The position numbers were made by a program, and so were the translations under genes. Positions 1 through 7,855 of a DNA stretch of 64,000 bases are shown one piece after another. Position 1 is the first letter of the stretch. Each line of letters starts with the position of its first letter. The DNA is taken from contig JADKBN010000018.1 of NCBI GenBank assembly GCA_016715065.1, positions 111,739 to 175,738 of the forward strand. The letters are read 5' to 3'. Under the pieces are notes generated by a model, which saw only the letters and a program-made list of their open reading frames with translations, searched no databases and was not told the origin of the DNA. This stretch comes from Fibrobacterota bacterium (GTDB lineage Bacteria > Fibrobacterota > Fibrobacteria > UBA5070).

Positions 1-145
1 CACGGTTCTGGATGGCCGTATCCAGGCGCATGAAGTTCTCGTTCACGTCACGAGCGATCGCGGCTTTCCCCGACTCGAATTGGATGAGCTCGGTGGAAAA
101 CCCAAGAGCGGGGATCAAGACGGACAACATTACGGGCTGGCGCAT
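1..145 (-). CDS. secreted tail-fibre-like protein, N-terminal fragment (cut by window edge)
   Basis: Only the first 48 or so codons are inside the window. The ATG at 145-143 is preceded by a GAGG-type ribosome site about 8 bases upstream. The start reads MRQPVMLSVLIPALGFS, a plausible signal peptide, then a segment with the pattern IQFESGK...ARDVNENFMRLDTAI. That segment closely parallels the mature N-terminus of the next gene (TEFKPGQPARALEINSNF), so the two are tandem paralogues on the same strand. The function of the missing part is unknown; the shared N-terminus suggests another secreted multidomain fibre or adhesin-like protein. Confidence 0.6.
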   Translation of the reverse strand, partial: MRQPVMLSVLIPALGFSTELIQFESGKAAIARDVNENFMRLDTAIQNR

Positions 146-240
146 GGAAGAACCTCTGAATGGAGAATCGGCGTTCTGCCTCACAAAGTAATTCCACCCC
201 GTCCCGATTCTCGGTTCGAATCCACCGGGCAACGCAGCCC

Positions 241-1767
241 CTACTCGCCTCGCATCGCCTCCAGCCGATCCAATCGGGCTTTCTGGTCGGCCAAATCGGA
301 CCGCTGCGCTTCAAGCACCTTCTGCTGCTCGATCGCATGCAAGGTCAGCTCCTCCACCTTCTTCAGGAGGATCATGTTCATCCCGGCGACATCGACCCCG
401 TTTTTCGTCATTTCCGACGCCGAAGGAACCTCCGGCAGGTGCTTGTTGGCTTTGGTGAAAGCTTCGATTTCCGCCAACGACGCGAGATCGTAGTCAGGCT
501 CGAACACGTAGTCGGCGGGTGTGGCGCCGGGAGGGGTGGTGAGCTTACCGGTGATGCGCAGGTCGCCCATCGATGCTGTCGCCGCGGCAAATTTCCCGGT
601 TGGCAAAACCAGGTCGCCAAAGATCCTGGTCTCCGTCAATCCGACGAGAACCCGCAAGTCGGAATTTCCGTTGGTGATCCCAAATCCCGCACTCGGCTCC
701 GCACCCGACCGGACGTTTCCAATCTGCCAATGGCTGTCGTACCAGCGGAAGTCCAAGGCGTGACGAATCGAGGCCAACAGCCCCGCCGAGGTCTCCAACG
801 TCGAATTGTCGTTGAAAACCGTGGTGATCTCGTTGGCCTCGCTGCCCGCGAAAACGGGCCCCTTCGTGGTCACGAAGGCGGCGGGATCCAGGTTCCCCGA
901 GTGCCAAAGCTCCTTCCCGTCCAGTGTCGGCGCATGGAAGCTCGCCTCGGGAAGATCCAGAATGTGCGCTGCCGAGCGAAGGCGGAGACCGAAATACCCG
1001 GCCACCTGCATTTGGGATCCAACTTCGAGACTTGGTGTACTGCTCAGGGAAGGAATGTTGGATCGACCCATGCCGTACCAGGTGCCTTCGTCGACCAGAT
1101 CGCCCACCGTCGAATTGAAAAACACCCTGGAGAGGTGTGCCGCATCCCCGGTGCGCACGAGCTTGGGAGATTCGCTCGCATCCAGCTTCAGGTCCAGCAT
1201 CGCGACGGTAGGCAACCCCGCGACGGTGGATTGAATGTTGCCGATCTGTCCCGCCACTTCGCCGCTGTCGGACTTCACCTTCGCCTGGAAAGTGGAGAAG
1301 GTCGATGCCTCTAGCTTGGAGGCGATGTTGGCGTTCGTGGGGACGCCGGAAATCAACGCTGCGGTCGAAGCGCTGTCTTGCTTCACCTTGGATTTGAATT
1401 CCACCAATGCCGAAAGGTCCGCCTTGCTTCCCAAGCCAGACGAAATCTGTCCAACCTTGCCGGATTGGGACAGGCTGTCCACGCGGAGCTTCGCCTGGTA
1501 GCCGGCGAACGCCGCGCTATCGCGGCGGATTCGAGCGGAGATCGCCGCAAGACTGTCCCGCAAGGCGCCTTCGGCCTTGGTGTTGACCAGGGCCGCGAGA
1601 GCGTCCATGCCGGCCTGGCTCGCTTTCGTCTGCATCGCGGAGTCCAGTTGACGGAAATTGCTGTTGATTTCCAAGGCGCGAGCAGGCTGACCTGGCTTAA
1701 ATTCCGTCAACCCTGCCGCGAAACTCAGCACCGATCCAGCCAAACAGGTCACGATGGCAGACTTCAC
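241..1767 (-). CDS. secreted tail-fibre/S74-like protein
   Basis: This gene encodes a 508-residue exported protein. I place the start at the GTG at 1767, not the longer in-frame ATG at 1863, because GAAGGAG lies 8 bases upstream and a signal peptide (KSAIVTCLAGSVLSFAAG) begins there. Residues 25-200 are Ser/Asp/Lys-rich, helical-looking repeats. The middle contains the phage tail-fibre-like phrase ELWHSGNLDPAAF. The C-terminus (ADYVFEPDYDLASLAEIEAF through HLPEVPSA and MNMILLKKVEELTL) matches the end seen in many Bacteroidota proteins annotated as tail-fibre or endosialidase-chaperone (peptidase S74) like, finishing in a coiled coil. It follows the typA terminator and precedes a paralogue at 145-1. 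A role as a surface fibre or adhesin is inference. Confidence 0.75.
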   Translation of the reverse strand: MKSAIVTCLAGSVLSFAAGLTEFKPGQPARALEINSNFRQLDSAMQTKASQAGMDALAALVNTKAEGALRDSLAAISARIRRDSAAFAGYQAKLRVDSLSQSGKVGQISSGLGSKADLSALVEFKSKVKQDSASTAALISGVPTNANIASKLEASTFSTFQAKVKSDSGEVAGQIGNIQSTVAGLPTVAMLDLKLDASESPKLVRTGDAAHLSRVFFNSTVGDLVDEGTWYGMGRSNIPSLSSTPSLEVGSQMQVAGYFGLRLRSAAHILDLPEASFHAPTLDGKELWHSGNLDPAAFVTTKGPVFAGSEANEITTVFNDNSTLETSAGLLASIRHALDFRWYDSHWQIGNVRSGAEPSAGFGITNGNSDLRVLVGLTETRIFGDLVLPTGKFAAATASMGDLRITGKLTTPPGATPADYVFEPDYDLASLAEIEAFTKANKHLPEVPSASEMTKNGVDVAGMNMILLKKVEELTLHAIEQQKVLEAQRSDLADQKARLDRLEAMRGE

Positions 1768-1822
1768 GGTCTTACTCCTTCTATTGGGGGATTCATGGAA
1801 CGCGATCGGATCCGATAGATAG

Positions 1823-1848
1823 AAAAAAGGCACCCGAAACCGGGTGCC
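1823..1848 (-). terminator. rho-independent terminator after typA
   Basis: Positions 1829-1848 form an 8-bp GC-rich stem (GGCACCCG with CGGGTGCC, 4-base loop), and the minus strand continues into six T's (A6 at 1823-1828 on the plus strand). It lies between the end of typA plus its repeat block and the GTG start of the secreted fibre-like gene, so it should end typA transcripts. Confidence 0.75.
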
Positions 1849-1888
1849 CTGTTCTTCCAGCACGATGACCGCGCGATGGAACCGGTGC

Positions 1889-2127
1889 TACGCCTCTTCG
1901 ACGTTTTTCGAACGCGACTGGCGCTTCGCACATCTTCGTCTCCATCTTGCGATGGAGACTGCGCGCGCGGCAGTCGCCACGGCCCTTACGCCTCTTCGAC
2001 GTTTTTCGAACGCGACTGGCGCTTCGCACATCTTCGTCTCCATCTTGCGATGGAGACTGCGCGCGCGGCAGTCGCCACGGCCCTTACGCCTCTTCGACGT
2101 TTTTCGAACGCGACTGGCGCTTGCGCT
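1889..2127. repeat. 98-bp tandem repeat derived from the typA 3' end
   Basis: The sequence beginning TACGCCTCTTCGACG starts at 1889, 1987 and 2085, a strict 98-bp period. The third occurrence (2085 to about 2122) is the genuine last 12 or so codons of typA. The first two copies repeat that stretch and add 60 bp with two overlapping inverted repeats: GTCTCCAT/ATGGAGAC (1938-1959 in copy 1) and GACTGC/GCAGTC. The block lies between the typA stop codon and the terminator at 1823-1848. Confidence 0.9.
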
Positions 2128-3913
2128 CGTTCTCGTCGAGGTACATCTTGCGGATGCGGATGGATTCGGGGGTCATCTCGACGAGTTCGTCGGTGTTGAT
2201 CCAGCTGATCGCGTCTTCCAAGGTCATGGGGCGGGGTGGCGTGAGAACGATGTTTTCGTCCGTGGCCGTGGTGCGCATGTTGGTGAGCTGCTTGCCCTTG
2301 ACCAGATTCACGATCAGGTCGTCTTCGCGGCAGTGTTCGCCGAGGATCATGCCGGTGTAGACCGAAGTGCCCGGATGGATGAACAACACGCCGCGATCCT
2401 GCATCTTGAACATGGAGAATCCGGTGGTCTCGCCCTCTTCCTTCGAGATGAGCGCGCCTTCCTTGCGTTCGGCGATCTCGCCCTTGATCGGCTCGTAGCC
2501 CTTGAACAAGGTCTGCATCACCGCGTAGCCGCGAGTGAGGGACAACAACTTGGAACGCAGGCCGATGAGTCCGCGCGACGGGATGTGGTAGACGATATTC
2601 GTCGCGTTGCCGTGCGTTTCCAGGTGGACCATGTCGCCGCGGCGGCTGCCCAATTCCTGGATGACGGGGCCCTGGTGCTCGGTGGGGACGTCGACGGTGA
2701 AGATCTCGACGGGCTCGCAGACCTCGCCGTCGACGTTCTTCAGGACCACTTGTGGCCGACCCACCGCGAACTCGTAGCCTTCGCGACGCATCTTCTCGAT
2801 CAGGATGGACAGGTGCAGCACGCCGCGACCGGCCACCAGGAACTTGGACGGGTCCGCCTGCTGGGTCACGTGCAGAGCCACGTCGCCAAGCTGTTCGCGA
2901 CGCAATCTGTCACCGATCTGGGTGGAGGTGACGAACTTGCCTTCGCGCCCGCAGAAGGGAGAGTCGTTGACCTGGAAAATCATGCTGATGGTGGGAGGAT
3001 CCACCGTGATGCGCGGCTGGATGACGGGATTTTCGGGATCCGTCACCGTGTCGCCGAGCTGGAAATCGGAAACGCCGGCCAACTGGACGATCTGGCCGGG
3101 ACCCACATCGGGCTGTTCGGTGAGCTTGAGTCCGATGTACGCGTAGATCTTGGTGATGCGCGTGCGCTTGACGGTGCCGTCGGGCTGCGAAAGTCCAACG
3201 GTCTGGTTCACCTTGAGGGTGCCCTGCTTCAGGCGGCCGATGGCCAGACGTCCCAGGAATTCCGAGTAGTCCAGCGAGCTGATCAGCATCGAGAAGGGCG
3301 CGTCGGTCTCTCCGGTCGGGGGCGGGATCTTGTCGACGATCATGTCGAACAGCGGAGTGAAGTCGGAGTCCGCGTGTTCCATTTCCTTGCGGCAGGTCCC
3401 GTTGCGGGCCGCGGCGAAGATGTGCGGGAAGTCCAACTGCTGGTCGGTGGCGCCCAGTTCCACGAACAGGTCGAAGACCTTGTCCAGGGATCCGTGCGGA
3501 TCGCAACCGTCGCGGTCGATCTTGTTTACGACAACGATTGGCTGGAGGTTCAGCTCGAGCGCCTTTTGCAGGACAAATCGCGTCTGGGCCATGGGGCCGT
3601 CGAACGCGTCCACCACCAGAAGCACTCCGTCCACCGTGGAGAGCACCCGTTCCACCTGGCCGCCGAAGTCGGCGTGTCCAGGGGTGTCCACGATGTTGAT
3701 GAAGTTCCCTTTGTAGGAAATCGACGTGTTCTTGGACAAGATCGTGATCCCGCGCTCGCGCTCGAGATCGTTGTTGTCCATGACCCGCTCGGCGACTTCC
3801 TGGTTTTCGCGGAAAGCTCCACCCTGGCGGAGAAGTTGGTCGACGAGCGTGGTCTTGCCGTGGTCGACGTGCGCGATGATGGCGACGTTTCTGATTTTGC
3901 TGGATTCGATCAT
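2084..3913 (-). CDS. typA: ribosome-associated GTPase TypA/BipA
   Basis: This is a translational GTPase of the EF-G/LepA superfamily, 609 residues, the normal family length. TypA binds the 70S ribosome and is known for roles in ribosome assembly and in growth under cold or other stress. The ATG at 3913 gives the usual N-terminus MIESSKIRNVAII. G1 is AHVDHGKTTL, G2 RGITI, G3 DTPGHADF and G4 NKID. The domain III/V and C-terminal parts follow, including SRGLIGLRSKLLSLTRG. Longer in-frame starts at 3961 and 4009 exist but no convincing ribosome site favours them. The last codons are duplicated twice downstream in a 98-bp repeat, and a terminator follows at 1823-1848. The gene is divergent from the secreted protein at 4193. 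Confidence 0.95.
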   Translation of the reverse strand: MIESSKIRNVAIIAHVDHGKTTLVDQLLRQGGAFRENQEVAERVMDNNDLERERGITILSKNTSISYKGNFINIVDTPGHADFGGQVERVLSTVDGVLLVVDAFDGPMAQTRFVLQKALELNLQPIVVVNKIDRDGCDPHGSLDKVFDLFVELGATDQQLDFPHIFAAARNGTCRKEMEHADSDFTPLFDMIVDKIPPPTGETDAPFSMLISSLDYSEFLGRLAIGRLKQGTLKVNQTVGLSQPDGTVKRTRITKIYAYIGLKLTEQPDVGPGQIVQLAGVSDFQLGDTVTDPENPVIQPRITVDPPTISMIFQVNDSPFCGREGKFVTSTQIGDRLRREQLGDVALHVTQQADPSKFLVAGRGVLHLSILIEKMRREGYEFAVGRPQVVLKNVDGEVCEPVEIFTVDVPTEHQGPVIQELGSRRGDMVHLETHGNATNIVYHIPSRGLIGLRSKLLSLTRGYAVMQTLFKGYEPIKGEIAERKEGALISKEEGETTGFSMFKMQDRGVLFIHPGTSVYTGMILGEHCREDDLIVNLVKGKQLTNMRTTATDENIVLTPPRPMTLEDAISWINTDELVEMTPESIRIRKMYLDENERKRQSRSKNVEEA

Positions 3914-4192
3914 TTGGGGCGCAAGGTAGAACCCTGAGGCCGTGGTGGGGAGATCATTCATTGCAATCTGGTCACAGCGGCGAACACAAAGATGGACGAA
4001 ACAGTCCACTGTTATGCATCTGCTCCTCTAGGTGCGATTTCAGAACCCGTGATGGCCGCGTCCGTCCTGGATTAGATTGCAGGATGCGAATTGGTTTCAC
4101 CCGACCTGGGAATCTTGGCAGACACCTATCATTTTTCCCGCTCGGGAATCAGAAACCAGCCACCATCAGACAATGCCAAAAAGGACCGTTCC

Positions 4193-4699
4193 ATGAAATT
4201 CCTCACCCTCGCCCTATGTGCCACCGCCTCCGCCGCCCTGGCCGCCTCCCCTTCGTTGGTCAATGGCGACTTCGAGAAAGAGCTGTCCAGCTGGCAGGTC
4301 TGGGGGGGCGTGGTCACCCCCGCCGCCCACGGCGGAAAGTTCGCCGTGCAAATCACCAACAAGGCACCGACCTGGTCCGGAGTCGACCAGGTCATCGACA
4401 TTCCCACCGGCACCAAGAAGGTCAAGATTTCGGGCTGGATCAAGGGTGACTCGATCAAGCCGGGCAAGGAAAAGTGGGAACTCGGCCGCATCGCGATCGA
4501 ATTTCGCGACGCCAAGACCGAAATGGTCGGTGGCTACCCCCCGGTGGTCGGCGAACTGGTGGGCACCAAGGCATGGACCAAGGTGGAACACACCTATGAC
4601 ATCCCTGCCGGAGCCGCCAGTATCAAACTCCAGTGCGCTTTGGGCAACACCGTCGGCACCGTGACCTGCGACGACATCGCGCTGGAATACTCCAAGTAA
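4193..4699 (+). CDS. small secreted carbohydrate-binding-module-like protein
   Basis: This gene encodes a 168-residue exported protein. The ATG at 4193 follows AAGGA by about 10 bases and starts a clear signal peptide (MKFLTLALCATASAALAASP). The mature part begins LVNGDFEKELSSWQVWGG and later reads VKISGWIKGDS and ACDD-like CDDIALEYSK. That is the layout of the CBM4/9-type jelly-roll modules that bind polysaccharides: an 'NGDFE...W' opening and a terminal 'D-Ile' strand. No catalytic domain is attached. It may be a free-standing sugar-binding or surface protein. Family assignment rests on pattern only. It stands alone, divergent from typA, and is followed by a pair of palindromic elements. 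Confidence 0.6.
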   Translation: MKFLTLALCATASAALAASPSLVNGDFEKELSSWQVWGGVVTPAAHGGKFAVQITNKAPTWSGVDQVIDIPTGTKKVKISGWIKGDSIKPGKEKWELGRIAIEFRDAKTEMVGGYPPVVGELVGTKAWTKVEHTYDIPAGAASIKLQCALGNTVGTVTCDDIALEYSK

Positions 4700-4737
4700 T
4701 CCCAAGTCCCTGTCGAAGGGTCAAAAACCAGAGCTGC

Positions 4738-4914
4738 CGTTCGTCCTGAGGAGGCGCTGAAAGCGCCGTCTCGAAGGGCGAATGGCAGAATCCGTCGACA
4801 CTTCGATAAGCTCAGTACTGGCTGAAAATCTTCGGATCGACTTGGAATGGATACAAGCCGATCCCCCGTTCGCCCTTCGAGACGCCCATTCCATGGGCTC
4901 CTCAGGACGAACGG
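4738..4914. repeat. inverted pair of palindromic elements (copies 1 and 2)
   Basis: Copy 1 (4738-4783) runs from CGTTCGTCCTGAGGAG to TCTCGAAGGGCGAA with an inner hairpin GGCGCT-GAA-AGCGCC. Copy 2 (4866-4914) is the same element in the opposite orientation with inner hairpin GCCCAT-TCC-ATGGGC. The 82-bp spacer includes a half-element-like TTCGATAAGCTCAGT. The pair lies between the convergent ends of the carbohydrate-binding-like gene and argD. See the family comparison in findings. Confidence 0.85.
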
Positions 4915-4948
4915 AAAGCCAAGCCTCCATGAGTTCGGCAGACAGGGT

Positions 4949-6133
4949 TCAGAGTCGCGCGGCGATCTTGGCCAGGCCTGCCAGGGCCAGATCCGCCTGC
5001 TCGGCGGTCAATACCAACGGTGGCAACAAGCGCACCACGTCGCTTCCGGCTCGATAGATGATCAGGCCTTCCTCGCGGGCGGCCTCGATCACTTTGTTGG
5101 GATCGACCGCTACCCTGATGCCCAGGAGCATTCCGCGGCCGCGTACTTCCAGGAAAGGGCCAACTCCGGAAAGGGCCTCCAATCCTGACCGCAGACGCGA
5201 GGCCACCGCTCGGACGCCTTCCAAAAATCCAGGCTTCTCCAGCCGGTCCAACACCGCAAGTCCTGCGGCGATGGCCACGGGGTTGCCTCCGAAGGTGGTG
5301 CCGTGATCGCCCGCTTGGATCACTTCTGCCACGGCGCCCTTGAGAAGCACCGCCCCCAAGGGAAGCCCGCCACCCAATGGCTTGGCCAAGGTCACAAGAT
5401 CCGGCGCCAATCCGGAAGCAGGAAAGGCGAACCATTCGCCGGTGCGCCCCAGGCCGGTCTGGATCTCGTCGCAAATCAGCAGGAACCCGTGGCGTTTTTG
5501 CAGCACGCAAAGCTCGGCGACAAATTCCGCCGAGGGCTCCACCACTCCTCCCTCGGCCAGGATCGGCTCCAGGATCACGGCCGCGGTGTGGGCTCCGACG
5601 CATTCGCGCAACGATTCCACCGTGAGATCCGATCGCACGAATCCCGGCAACATGGGGCCGAATCCGGTTTGCATCTTGTCCTGGCCGGTGGCGGCCAAGG
5701 CTCCGTAGGTGCGCCCGTGGAAAGATTGCGAAAAAGAGACGATTTCATGGCGCCACGCCGAACCCTGGGCAAACCAGAACTTGCGGGCGAACTTGAACGC
5801 GGCCTCGTTCGCTTCGGTGCCCGAGTTGCAGAAAAAGGCCTTATCGAACGCCCCGTGGGAGCACAGGATGCGCGCCATGCGGCCTTGGAAAGGCGTGTAA
5901 TACAGGTTCGAGGAGTGGGTCATCCGTGAAGACTGCTCATGGATTGCCGCGACCACAGCCGGGTCGGCGTGACCCAGCGCGTTGACGGCGATTCCCGAGG
6001 TGAGATCCAGGTATTTGCGACCCTCGACATCCCAGACCCACACGCCCTCTCCTCGTTCCAGGAACAAGGGCTGGCGTGCATAGGTTCCCAGCACCCATTG
6101 AGCATCGGTTTCGCGGATTTGCTGCGGCGTCAT
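4949..6133 (-). CDS. argD: acetylornithine/succinyldiaminopimelate-type aminotransferase
   Basis: This gene encodes a 394-residue class-III pyridoxal-phosphate aminotransferase of the ArgD type, which transfers an amino group between N-acetylornithine and 2-oxoglutarate in arginine (and often lysine) synthesis. Visible signatures are NSGTEANEAAFKFARKF (cofactor phosphate site), SFHGRTYGALAATGQ, LLICDEIQTGLGRTGEWFAF, and TLAKPLGGGLPLGA with the Schiff-base lysine. The ATG at 6133 is preferred because it begins the family-typical leader MTPQQIRETDAQW; the ribosome site is modest. It lies downstream of rng with a 169-base gap holding a long palindrome. A second ArgD-like gene is at 24172-25362, so which one serves arginine synthesis is open. 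Confidence 0.85.
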   Translation of the reverse strand: MTPQQIRETDAQWVLGTYARQPLFLERGEGVWVWDVEGRKYLDLTSGIAVNALGHADPAVVAAIHEQSSRMTHSSNLYYTPFQGRMARILCSHGAFDKAFFCNSGTEANEAAFKFARKFWFAQGSAWRHEIVSFSQSFHGRTYGALAATGQDKMQTGFGPMLPGFVRSDLTVESLRECVGAHTAAVILEPILAEGGVVEPSAEFVAELCVLQKRHGFLLICDEIQTGLGRTGEWFAFPASGLAPDLVTLAKPLGGGLPLGAVLLKGAVAEVIQAGDHGTTFGGNPVAIAAGLAVLDRLEKPGFLEGVRAVASRLRSGLEALSGVGPFLEVRGRGMLLGIRVAVDPNKVIEAAREEGLIIYRAGSDVVRLLPPLVLTAEQADLALAGLAKIAARL

Positions 6134-6228
6134 AACCTGTTGTTCCTCTCCATGCATTGCGCTTCGAACTTGGAATTTTCGGAAAACAAAAGGGAAACAG
6201 AACCTGTCCGTCTCCCTTGCCACGCTAT

Positions 6229-6274
6229 TTCCGTTCGCTTCGAGGAAGGCGACCCGCCCTTGAGGCGAACGGAA
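6229..6274. repeat. 46-bp palindrome between rng and argD
   Basis: Ten-base perfect outer arms, TTCCGTTCGC (6229-6238) and GCGAACGGAA (6265-6274), enclose a partly paired inner segment with AAGGCG and CGCC. It resembles the arms of the dispersed element family but lacks the CCTGAGGAG core. It sits in the 169-base gap between two co-directional genes and has no T-run, so it may act as an mRNA-processing or attenuation structure. That is inference. Confidence 0.6.
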
Positions 6275-6302
6275 AGGCTTGCTTGCGCCTCCCAACCAGC
6301 AA

Positions 6303-7844
6303 TTAGGCCTGGTTGTGCTGGGGCGTCAGCTCTTCGTACGAGCGCGAGTGGAAGATGCGGAAGCTGTCTGCCGGAGCGTCCGGGTCTTCCACCAGATCCA
6401 GCTTGACCCCGAACCTTTCCAGATGGTGGAACGCGTAGGAGCGCTCGGCCACCAAGTAGTCGATGATCCGGCTGTGGACGATGATGGTGAGTTCCTTGGG
6501 TCCGTTCCTGGCCTGGTTGCGACGGATCCAGCGCTCCAACGCCGCGACCACGGAGCTGGGCAACAGCACGTTGCCGCCGCCGCCGCAGTGGCTGCAGGGT
6601 TCGGAGACGGTCTTGACCAATGCTTCGCGCACACGCTTTCGGGTCATTTCCAGGAGGCCGAACTGGCTGATCTGGCTGGCCACCGTGATGGGGGCGCGAT
6701 CGCCGCGCAGAGCCTTCTTGAATTCCTTGACCAGCCGCTCGCGGTCGTCTTCGGAATCCATGTCGATGAAATCCACCACGATGATCCCACCCAGATCGCG
6801 CAAACGAAGCTGTTTGGCGATTTCCTTGGCGGCGGCGACGTTCGTGTCGAAAATGGTCGCGGCTTGGTCGTCGCGGCCCACGTTGCGGCCGGTATTGACG
6901 TCGATGGTGGTCATCGCCTCGGTGGTCTGAATCACCAGGTGCGATCCCTTGCGGATCCAAACCTTGTCCTGGTAGACCTTCTCCACGTCCGGTTCGATCT
7001 GGAACACGTCGAACATCGGGGTGTTGTCTTCGTACAGATGCACGCGGCTGACCAGATCCGGCGAAAGCTGGCGGATGTAGGCGCGGGTCTTCTGGTAGAA
7101 GTCCTTGTCGTCGACCACGACCTTGTCGACTTTTTCGGAGAAGTAGTCGCGCAGGATGCCCACGGCGGCTTCGCTCTCCTCCAGAACCATCCGCGGGGCT
7201 TCGCATTCGGCCGCCACTGACTTGATGAATTCCCACTTGGCCTCGAGCTGGTGCATCTCGGCCTTGAACTCGTCTTCGGTTTCGTTCAGACCATTGGTCC
7301 GCACGATGTAGCCGACATCCTTGGCCACGCGCAGGTCTTGCACCAAGCGCTTGAGCTGGCGGCGAGAACCGTGGTCTCGGCTTTTTTTGGACACCCCGAT
7401 GAACGTGGTGTTGGGCATGCACACCAAAAAGCGCCCCGCCAGGGAAAGGTATCCGGTGACCTTCGCTCCCTTGGTGGAGATCGGTTCCTTGACCACCTGG
7501 ACCAGGATTTCCTGGCCTTCGCGCAAAAGCTGGTCGATGGGCTTCTCGGCGCGGTCGCGCCGACGAGGATCGATGTCGTCGTCGGAATCGTCGTTGTCGT
7601 CGAAATCCACTCCACCGGCGGGAGCGACGTCGGCGGCATGGAGAAAGGCTGCCTTCTCCAGTCCGATGTCGACGAACGCCGCCTGCATGCCGGGAAGCAC
7701 GGAGACGACCCTGCCCTTGTAGATGTTTCCGACGATCCGTTGATTGTCGGGTTTGTCGACCACCAGCTCGATGAGCCGGTTGTCCTCGAGCAACGCGATG
7801 CGCTTCTCGAAGGGAGATACGTTGATGAAGATGTCTCTACGCAA
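6303..7844 (-). CDS. rng: ribonuclease G/E family endoribonuclease
   Basis: This gene encodes a 513-residue single-strand-specific endoribonuclease for rRNA maturation and mRNA decay. The length fits RNase G, without the long RNase E scaffold. The S1 RNA-binding domain lies at residues 35-130 (NIYKGRVVSVLPGMQAAFVD) and is interrupted by an acidic loop, DFDDNDDSDDDID. The DNase-I-like catalytic part contains TIDVNTGRNVG and GGIIVVDFIDM with the Mg-binding aspartates. The zinc-link motif is CSHCGGGG. Translation must start at the TTG at 7844: no ATG lies near the conserved MRRDIFINV start, and GAGGA sits about 10 bases upstream. The gene begins only 11 bases after sprA, suggesting cotranscription. 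Confidence 0.92.
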   Translation of the reverse strand: MRRDIFINVSPFEKRIALLEDNRLIELVVDKPDNQRIVGNIYKGRVVSVLPGMQAAFVDIGLEKAAFLHAADVAPAGGVDFDDNDDSDDDIDPRRRDRAEKPIDQLLREGQEILVQVVKEPISTKGAKVTGYLSLAGRFLVCMPNTTFIGVSKKSRDHGSRRQLKRLVQDLRVAKDVGYIVRTNGLNETEDEFKAEMHQLEAKWEFIKSVAAECEAPRMVLEESEAAVGILRDYFSEKVDKVVVDDKDFYQKTRAYIRQLSPDLVSRVHLYEDNTPMFDVFQIEPDVEKVYQDKVWIRKGSHLVIQTTEAMTTIDVNTGRNVGRDDQAATIFDTNVAAAKEIAKQLRLRDLGGIIVVDFIDMDSEDDRERLVKEFKKALRGDRAPITVASQISQFGLLEMTRKRVREALVKTVSEPCSHCGGGGNVLLPSSVVAALERWIRRNQARNGPKELTIIVHSRIIDYLVAERSYAFHHLERFGVKLDLVEDPDAPADSFRIFHSRSYEELTPQHNQA

Positions 7845-7855
7845 AGGAATAGTCC

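Noticed and set aside
1..1863. prophage remnant because of the tail-fibre-like protein
   Set aside because: The protein has a Sec signal peptide and no capsid, tail or lysis genes are nearby.
1844..3937. 697-codon open frame on the plus strand over typA
   Set aside because: It is the antisense shadow of typA: no start site, family motif or plausible composition. High GC gives long antisense frames.
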